The notes below the pieces were generated by a model. That model was not told the origin of the DNA. It did no database searches and worked only from the letters and a program-made list of their open reading frames with translations. A DNA stretch of 9,804 nucleotides from Prevotellaceae bacterium. GTDB taxonomy: Bacteria; Bacteroidota; Bacteroidia; Bacteroidales; Bacteroidaceae. The stretch's first letter is position 1, and each line of letters starts with the position of its first letter. The stretch lies in the NCBI GenBank assembly GCA_030536165.1, contig JAUNQM010000067.1, positions 1 to 9,804 on the forward strand. Reading direction: 5' to 3'. Position numbers and translations under genes: made by a program. Of the stretch, positions 6,907-9,804 are shown one piece after another.

Positions 6907-6912
6907 CCCTCC
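6907..6912 (-). promoter_or_regulatory. Shine-Dalgarno sequence of rplF
   Basis: GGAGGG on the minus strand ends 7 bases before the rplF ATG at 6899 and decides the start against the upstream in-frame TTG at 6914. It matches the classic anti-Shine-Dalgarno complement closely. That is uncommon in this window, where most starts have only AT-rich leaders. Confidence 0.75.
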
Positions 6913-6914
6913 AA

Positions 6915-7310
6915 TTAATATATGTAGCAAAGAACTTCTCCACCGATCTTCAGTTCAGAAGCTTCCTTGTCAGTCATGACACCTTTGGATGTAGATAAGA
7001 TTGCAATACCTAATCCGTTAATTACTCTCGGCATATCCTTGTAGCCTGTGTATGTACGCAAGCCTGGACGTGATACGCGCTTCAGACACTTGATAGCGTT
7101 GCTCTTACCATCGCTACCATACTTCAAGGCAACCTTAATGGTGCCCTGAGGGCCATCTTCAACAAACTGATAGTTCAAGATGTAACCTTTCTCGAAGAGA
7201 ATCTTAGTGATTTCTTTCTTCAAGTTTGAGGCAGGAACTTCAACAACACGGTGCTTAGCCTGTATTGCGTTTCTTAACCTCGTTAAATAATCTGCTATTG
7301 GATCTGTCAT
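6915..7310 (-). CDS. rpsH: 30S ribosomal protein S8
   Basis: S8 is a primary 16S rRNA-binding protein of the central domain; in E. coli it also represses the spc operon by binding its mRNA near the start of rplE. The 131-aa protein begins MTDPIADYLTRLRNA. It carries the RPGLRTYTGY segment (81-90) and the C-terminal RNA-binding signature STSKGVMTDKEASELKIGGEVLCYIY (106-131), all typical. It is preceded by a 53-base spacer after rpsN, which holds a small GC-rich hairpin. Its start has an AT-rich leader without a Shine-Dalgarno sequence, and its stop is 15 bases before the rplF ATG. Whether S8 controls this operon cannot be told from sequence alone. Confidence 0.99.
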   Translation of the reverse strand: MTDPIADYLTRLRNAIQAKHRVVEVPASNLKKEITKILFEKGYILNYQFVEDGPQGTIKVALKYGSDGKSNAIKCLKRVSRPGLRTYTGYKDMPRVINGLGIAILSTSKGVMTDKEASELKIGGEVLCYIY

Positions 7311-7330
7311 AATATAAATGATTTAATTAA

Positions 7331-7345
7331 TCGGGACTGCCCCGA
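7331..7345 (-). other. Short GC-rich hairpin in the rpsN-rpsH spacer
   Basis: In the AT-rich 53-base spacer, TCGGG and CCCGA can pair as a 5-bp stem around a 5-base loop. No T tract follows, so it is not a normal terminator. It could be an mRNA processing or stability element, or a protein-binding site, or chance. Confidence 0.35.
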
Positions 7346-7363
7346 CAATATTAATACTCTTAT

Positions 7364-7666
7364 TTACCAGCTTGCCTTCTTAACACCAGGAATCAAACCT
7401 GCAGAAGCCATTTCGCGGAACTGAATACGAGAAATACCAAACTGGCGGATATAACCCTTTGGACGTCCTGTAATCTTGCAACGGTTGTGCAAACGAATAG
7501 GATTAGCATTCTTTGGAATGCTCTGGAGCTTACGAGCTGCCTCGTAAGCTTCAACAGGGTCATTGCTCTTATTGACAATTTCTTTTAAAGCAGCACGCTT
7601 TTCAGCGTATCGAGCCACTAAATGAGCACGCTTAACTTCGCGAGCTATCATTGATTCTTTTGCCAT
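7364..7666 (-). CDS. rpsN: 30S ribosomal protein S14, long zinc-free type
   Basis: S14 sits in the 30S head and is needed for late assembly. The protein is 100 aa, close to the 101-aa E. coli form and much longer than the roughly 61-aa zinc-binding form. It begins MAKESMIAREVKRA, has the extra helical segment (about 30-50), then the signature NRCKITGRPKGYIRQFGISR (61-80) and ends GLIPGVKKASW. Only one cysteine (C63) is present, so the paired CxxC motifs of zinc-type S14 are missing. The coding sequence contains a perfect 10-bp inverted repeat within codons 39-47. It lies 5 bases after rplE and 53 before rpsH, the standard spc order. No Shine-Dalgarno sequence is seen. Confidence 0.99.
   Translation of the reverse strand: MAKESMIAREVKRAHLVARYAEKRAALKEIVNKSNDPVEAYEAARKLQSIPKNANPIRLHNRCKITGRPKGYIRQFGISRIQFREMASAGLIPGVKKASW
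7527..7550 (-). repeat. Perfect 10-bp inverted repeat inside rpsN
   Basis: AGCTTACGAG, a 4-base loop and CTCGTAAGCT form a perfect 10-bp hairpin (arms 7527-7536 and 7541-7550). As mRNA it would be a stable stem closed by a GCAG loop, covering codons 39-47 of rpsN. The repeat itself is certain. A role is not shown; codon choice for a Glu-Ala-Tyr-Glu-Ala-Ala-Arg-Lys-Leu stretch could produce it by chance. Confidence 0.6.
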
Positions 7667-7671
7667 TCTAC

Positions 7672-8226
7672 TTAATCGTTTTTAGCGTTCTTAAATGGAA
7701 GACCGAAAGCCTTGAGAAGAGCGTAACCTTCTTCATCAGTCTGTGCAGAAGTAACGAATGTAATATTCATACCCTGGATACGGTCAATCTGATCAAGGTT
7801 AATTTCAGGGAAGATAATCTGCTCCTGAATACCTAATGTGTAGTTTCCACGACCATCAAACTTGCTTTCAATACCCTTGAAGTCACGGATACGTGGCAAA
7901 GCGATACGAACGAGCTTCTCAAGGAATTCATACATACGCTCATGACGCAATGTTACCATAACGCCGATTGGCATCTTTTTACGAAGTTTGAAGTTTGCGA
8001 TATCCTTACGAGAATAAGTCGTAACTGCCTTCTGACCTGTAATAGTTGTGATTTCGTTGATAGCAACATCGATAATCTTCTTATCCTGAGTTGCATCACC
8101 CAGACCCTGGTTTACGACAATCTTCTTCAAAACAGGAACTTGCATAGGAGTCTTATAATTGAACTGCTTCATCAAAGCTGGCGCAATCTTCTCCTTGTAT
8201 TCGTTTCTTAATTGTGCTGTATTCAT
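7672..8226 (-). CDS. rplE: 50S ribosomal protein L5
   Basis: L5 binds 5S rRNA with L18 and touches the P-site tRNA from the central protuberance. The 184-aa protein has the QVPVLKKIVVNQGLGDA block (29-45) and the TGQKAVTTYSRKDIANFKLRK signature (63-83). LPRIRDFKGI (110-119) and GNYTLGIQEQIIFPEI (127-142) follow, all typical. It starts one base after the rplX stop, and the mRNA just before it carries two tandem AGGAG copies inside the end of rplX. In E. coli the S8 repressor site is near this start; no equivalent was identified here by eye. The end is 5 bases from rpsN. Confidence 0.99.
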   Translation of the reverse strand: MNTAQLRNEYKEKIAPALMKQFNYKTPMQVPVLKKIVVNQGLGDATQDKKIIDVAINEITTITGQKAVTTYSRKDIANFKLRKKMPIGVMVTLRHERMYEFLEKLVRIALPRIRDFKGIESKFDGRGNYTLGIQEQIIFPEINLDQIDRIQGMNITFVTSAQTDEEGYALLKAFGLPFKNAKND

Positions 8227-8227
8227 A

Positions 8228-8548
8228 TTACTTTATCTCCTCTCCTGATTTTTTAGAATAACGTACTGTTTTACCCTCAGCGTCTTTTCTTCTTCCAATA
8301 CGAGTAGGCTTGCCGCTCTTTGGATCGATTAAGCTCAGATTCGAGATATGAATAGGAGCTTCCTGCTTGATGATTCCACCCTGAGGATGCTTTGCGCTTG
8401 GCTTTGTGCTCTTAGATACGATGTTCACGCCTTCAACGAGAGCGCGCTGTTCCTTTACAAGAACCTTGAGCACCTTGCCAGTCTTGTTCTTATCATTGCC
8501 TGAAAGAACATACACTGTGTCATTTTTCTTAATATGTAACTTACTCAT
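8228..8548 (-). CDS. rplX: 50S ribosomal protein L24
   Basis: L24 is an assembly initiator that binds 23S rRNA and lies near the exit tunnel. The 106-aa protein has a KOW motif at the N terminus (KKNDTVYVLSGNDKNKTGKVLKV, 7-29). This is followed by LVEGVNIVSKSTKPS (37-51) and the GGIIKQEAPIHISNLSLIDPKSGKPTR stretch (57-83), with a basic C terminus. These are clear family features at normal length. The final codons (Ser-Gly-Glu-Glu-Ile-Lys) also create a doubled Shine-Dalgarno sequence for the next gene, rplE. It follows rplN by 20 bases, and its own start has only an A-rich leader. Confidence 0.99.
   Translation of the reverse strand: MSKLHIKKNDTVYVLSGNDKNKTGKVLKVLVKEQRALVEGVNIVSKSTKPSAKHPQGGIIKQEAPIHISNLSLIDPKSGKPTRIGRRKDAEGKTVRYSKKSGEEIK
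8237..8246 (-). promoter_or_regulatory. Tandem Shine-Dalgarno sequence of rplE
   Basis: Two adjacent AGGAG copies on the minus strand, within the last codons of rplX, end 10 bases before the rplE ATG. With the one-base gap between rplX stop and rplE start, this suggests translational coupling of L24 and L5. The motif also encodes Gly-Glu-Glu, so part of the match may be coincidence. Confidence 0.55.
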
Positions 8549-8568
8549 TTCTTTACTTAGATTTTTGA

Positions 8569-8934
8569 TTAAAGAACCTCTGGTGCTAAAGAAACGACTT
8601 TCATATTCACAGCACGCAACTCACGAGCTACTGGGCCGAAGATACGGCTACCACGAAGTTCGCCAGTGTTGCTAAGAAGGACACATGCATTGTCATCAAA
8701 GCGGATATAAGATCCATCAGCACGACGAATTTCCTTCTTTGTACGTACTATCAAAGCCTTTGATACTGCACCTTTTTTCAATTCACTTGACGGAATGACA
8801 TTCTTCACTGAAACAACGATGATGTCACCCACGCTTGCATAACGGCGGCGAGTACCTCCGAGAACTCGGATGCACAGAGCTTCACGTGCGCCACTGTTAT
8901 CGCATACTGTAAGTCTTGATTCTGCCTGTATCAT
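8569..8934 (-). CDS. rplN: 50S ribosomal protein L14
   Basis: L14 binds 23S rRNA at the subunit interface and contributes to intersubunit bridges. The 121-aa protein begins MIQAESRLTVCDNSGAREALC. It contains GGTRRRYASVGDIIVVSVK (26-44) and the signature DGSYIRFDDNACVLL (73-87), and ends with the GPVARELR and VSLAPEVL segments. Length is within one or two residues of the family norm. It starts 2 bases after the rpsQ stop. In E. coli the separate spc promoter lies in this gap; here there is no room for one, so the S10 and spc blocks appear joined in one transcript. Confidence 0.99.
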   Translation of the reverse strand: MIQAESRLTVCDNSGAREALCIRVLGGTRRRYASVGDIIVVSVKNVIPSSELKKGAVSKALIVRTKKEIRRADGSYIRFDDNACVLLSNTGELRGSRIFGPVARELRAVNMKVVSLAPEVL

Positions 8935-8936
8935 AA

Positions 8937-9194
8937 TTACTTAGCTTTTTCGATTATTTGAACTAATCTCCATCTCTTTGTCTTTGACAAAGGTCGAGTT
9001 TCCATAATGAGCACTGTATCACCGATGTTGCACTCATTGTTCTCATCATGAGCATGGTATTTCTTTGTCTTCTGGACAAACTTACCATAAATAGGGTGTT
9101 TCTCCTTAAACTTAGATGCAATAACAATGGTTTTATCCATCTTGTTGCTGATAACGACACCCTGTCTTGTCTTTCTTAAATTTCTAGTTTCCAT
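8937..9194 (-). CDS. rpsQ: 30S ribosomal protein S17
   Basis: S17 is a primary 16S rRNA-binding protein of the 30S body. From the ATG at 9194 it is 85 aa, beginning METRNLRKTRQG. It shows VVISNKMDKTIVIASKFKEK (13-32), HPIYGKF (33-39) and the family signature IGDTVLIMETRPLSKTKRW (57-75). A second ATG at 9203 would add Met-Val-His. I chose 9194 because, as I recall, related Bacteroidales S17 proteins begin METRNLRK. Neither start has a Shine-Dalgarno sequence, so the choice is not firm. It follows rpmC by 11 bases (2 if the upstream ATG is used) and precedes rplN by 2. The OB-fold core is complete. Confidence 0.95.
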   Translation of the reverse strand: METRNLRKTRQGVVISNKMDKTIVIASKFKEKHPIYGKFVQKTKKYHAHDENNECNIGDTVLIMETRPLSKTKRWRLVQIIEKAK

Positions 9195-9205
9195 ATGGAC
9201 CATTG

Positions 9206-9400
9206 TTATTTATTAAGTTCTCTTTGACGGAGTTCTGTCTTCATACGAGCGATATCACGACGCGCTGCCTTAATTTGAGATGGATTCTCTAAAGGTGTGA
9301 TAGCATGATTCATCTTCATCTGATTATACTTATCTACATCCGTTTTGATTCTCTCGACCAAATCAACGGTCTGGAGTTCTTTAATTTCTGCTTTCTTCAT
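9206..9400 (-). CDS. rpmC: 50S ribosomal protein L29
   Basis: L29 is a small, mostly helical large-subunit protein near the tunnel exit, next to L23, where targeting factors dock. The 64-aa protein reads MKKAEIKELQTVDLVERI, a middle helix, then NPSQIKAARRDIARMKTELRQREL at the C terminus. The (I/L)xxxRRxIARxxT pattern is the L29 signature. Length is normal. It sits between rplP (6 bases) and rpsQ, as in most bacteria. The ATG has an AT-rich leader, with no Shine-Dalgarno sequence visible. Confidence 0.98.
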   Translation of the reverse strand: MKKAEIKELQTVDLVERIKTDVDKYNQMKMNHAITPLENPSQIKAARRDIARMKTELRQRELNK

Positions 9401-9406
9401 AATTAA

Positions 9407-9804
9407 TTAAGCGTTTTTATCGTAATCACGTCTTACAACAAACTTAGTCTTGACAGGTAATTTCTGAGCTGCAAGGCGGAGAGCCTCTTTAGCAACATCA
9501 AAAGGAACACCTTCTACTTCAAAGAGGATACGTCCTGGAGTTACAGGAGCAACCCAACCCATTGGATCTCCCTTACCTTTACCCATACGTACGTCAGCTG
9601 GCTTACGAGTGATAGGTTTATCAGGGAATATTCTAATCCAAACCTGTCCTTCACGATTCATGTAGCGGTTTACAGCAACACGTGCAGCTTCCAACTGGCG
9701 TGAGTCAAGCCACTTTGCTTCAAGAGTCTTGATGCCAAATGAGCCGAATGCCAATGTTGTACCCCTGTGAGCGTTACCTTTATTTCCGCGACCATCTTGC
9801 GGTC
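9407..9804 (-). CDS. rplP: 50S ribosomal protein L16 (5' end outside window)
   Basis: L16 lies beside the peptidyl transferase centre and the A-site tRNA elbow. The window holds the last 131 codons plus TAA; the frame stays open to the window edge, beginning PQDGRGNKGNAHRGTTLAFG. The in-frame TTG at 9754 is an internal leucine codon of the conserved LAFGSFG segment, not the start. Visible hallmarks are FGIKTLEAKW, WIRIFPDKPITRKPADVRMGKGKG and the GWVAPVTPGRILFEV stretch. Against a usual length of roughly 140 aa, about ten N-terminal residues are missing. The Asp-Pro-Met-Gly-Trp form of the central loop looks Prevotella-like from memory. rpmC follows after 6 bases. Confidence 0.97.
   Translation of the reverse strand, partial: PQDGRGNKGNAHRGTTLAFGSFGIKTLEAKWLDSRQLEAARVAVNRYMNREGQVWIRIFPDKPITRKPADVRMGKGKGDPMGWVAPVTPGRILFEVEGVPFDVAKEALRLAAQKLPVKTKFVVRRDYDKNA

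Noticed and set aside
6900..6914. TTG at 6914 as an alternative rplF start
   Set aside because: It abuts the rpsH stop, adds five residues foreign to L6 and ignores GGAGGG correctly spaced before the ATG at 6899.
7942..8211. Plus-strand open frame of 89 codons opposite rplE
   Set aside because: Antisense to L5; no motif, composition typical of a shadow frame.
8976..8992. 7-bp inverted repeat CTTTGTC/GACAAAG in rpsQ
   Set aside because: Short, AT-rich, 3-base loop, within conserved Ser-Lys-Thr-Lys codons; expected by chance in a window this size.
9752..9754. TTG at 9754 as the start of L16
   Set aside because: Upstream codons to the window edge encode conserved L16 sequence (GNAHRGTT), so this is an internal leucine and the gene is cut by the window edge.
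1..9804. Mobile elements, CRISPR arrays, tRNA genes, defence or cargo genes
   Set aside because: The whole window is accounted for by 21 contiguous housekeeping genes with spacers of at most 54 bases; no repeats, integrase, transposase or RNA gene was seen.

Overview
The window is one uninterrupted run of 21 genes, all on the minus strand. It is the distal part of the S10 cluster, the whole spc cluster and the whole alpha cluster of ribosomal protein genes. In transcription order (high to low coordinates) the genes are rplP (5' end cut by the window edge), rpmC, rpsQ, rplN, rplX, rplE, rpsN, rpsH, rplF, rplR, rpsE, rpmD, rplO, secY, infA, rpmJ, rpsM, rpsK, rpsD, rpoA, rplQ. A strong intrinsic terminator closes the run at bases 4-30.

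The organism is most likely a member of the Bacteroidota, order Bacteroidales, and probably Prevotella-like. The grounds are the RpoA N and C termini, the L16 central region, the zinc-ligand-poor L36, the long zinc-free S14, the acidic tail on L17, and the scarcity of Shine-Dalgarno sequences (most starts have only AT-rich leaders). The genus call rests on remembered family sequences, not on a search.

Layout: 9804-9407 encodes L16 and 9400-8937 encodes L29 and S17 (end of the S10 block). 8934-4771 encodes L14, L24, L5, S14, S8, L6, L18, S5, L30 and L15 (spc block). 4760-3057 holds the translocon channel SecY, initiation factor IF1 and L36. 3002-55 holds S13, S11, S4, RNA polymerase alpha and L17 (alpha block). 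Spacers run from 1 to 54 bases. None is long enough to hide another gene, and no tRNA, mobile element, CRISPR array or transferred cargo is visible. rpmD (58 aa) and rpmJ (38 aa) were found by direct reading because they are very short.

Together these genes supply core parts of both ribosomal subunits, the initiation factor IF1, the alpha scaffold of RNA polymerase and the membrane channel for protein export, so the locus ties growth rate to ribosome, polymerase and translocon supply. This is ordinary, highly conserved core genome. I see no undescribed system. The points worth a second look are small: loss of zinc ligands in L36, S14 and S4; a perfect 10-bp hairpin inside rpsN; Shine-Dalgarno sequences at only three or so of the 20 starts; lineage-type substitutions in cytoplasmic loops of SecY; the absence of adk and map between secY and infA; and a low-complexity acidic tail on L17.
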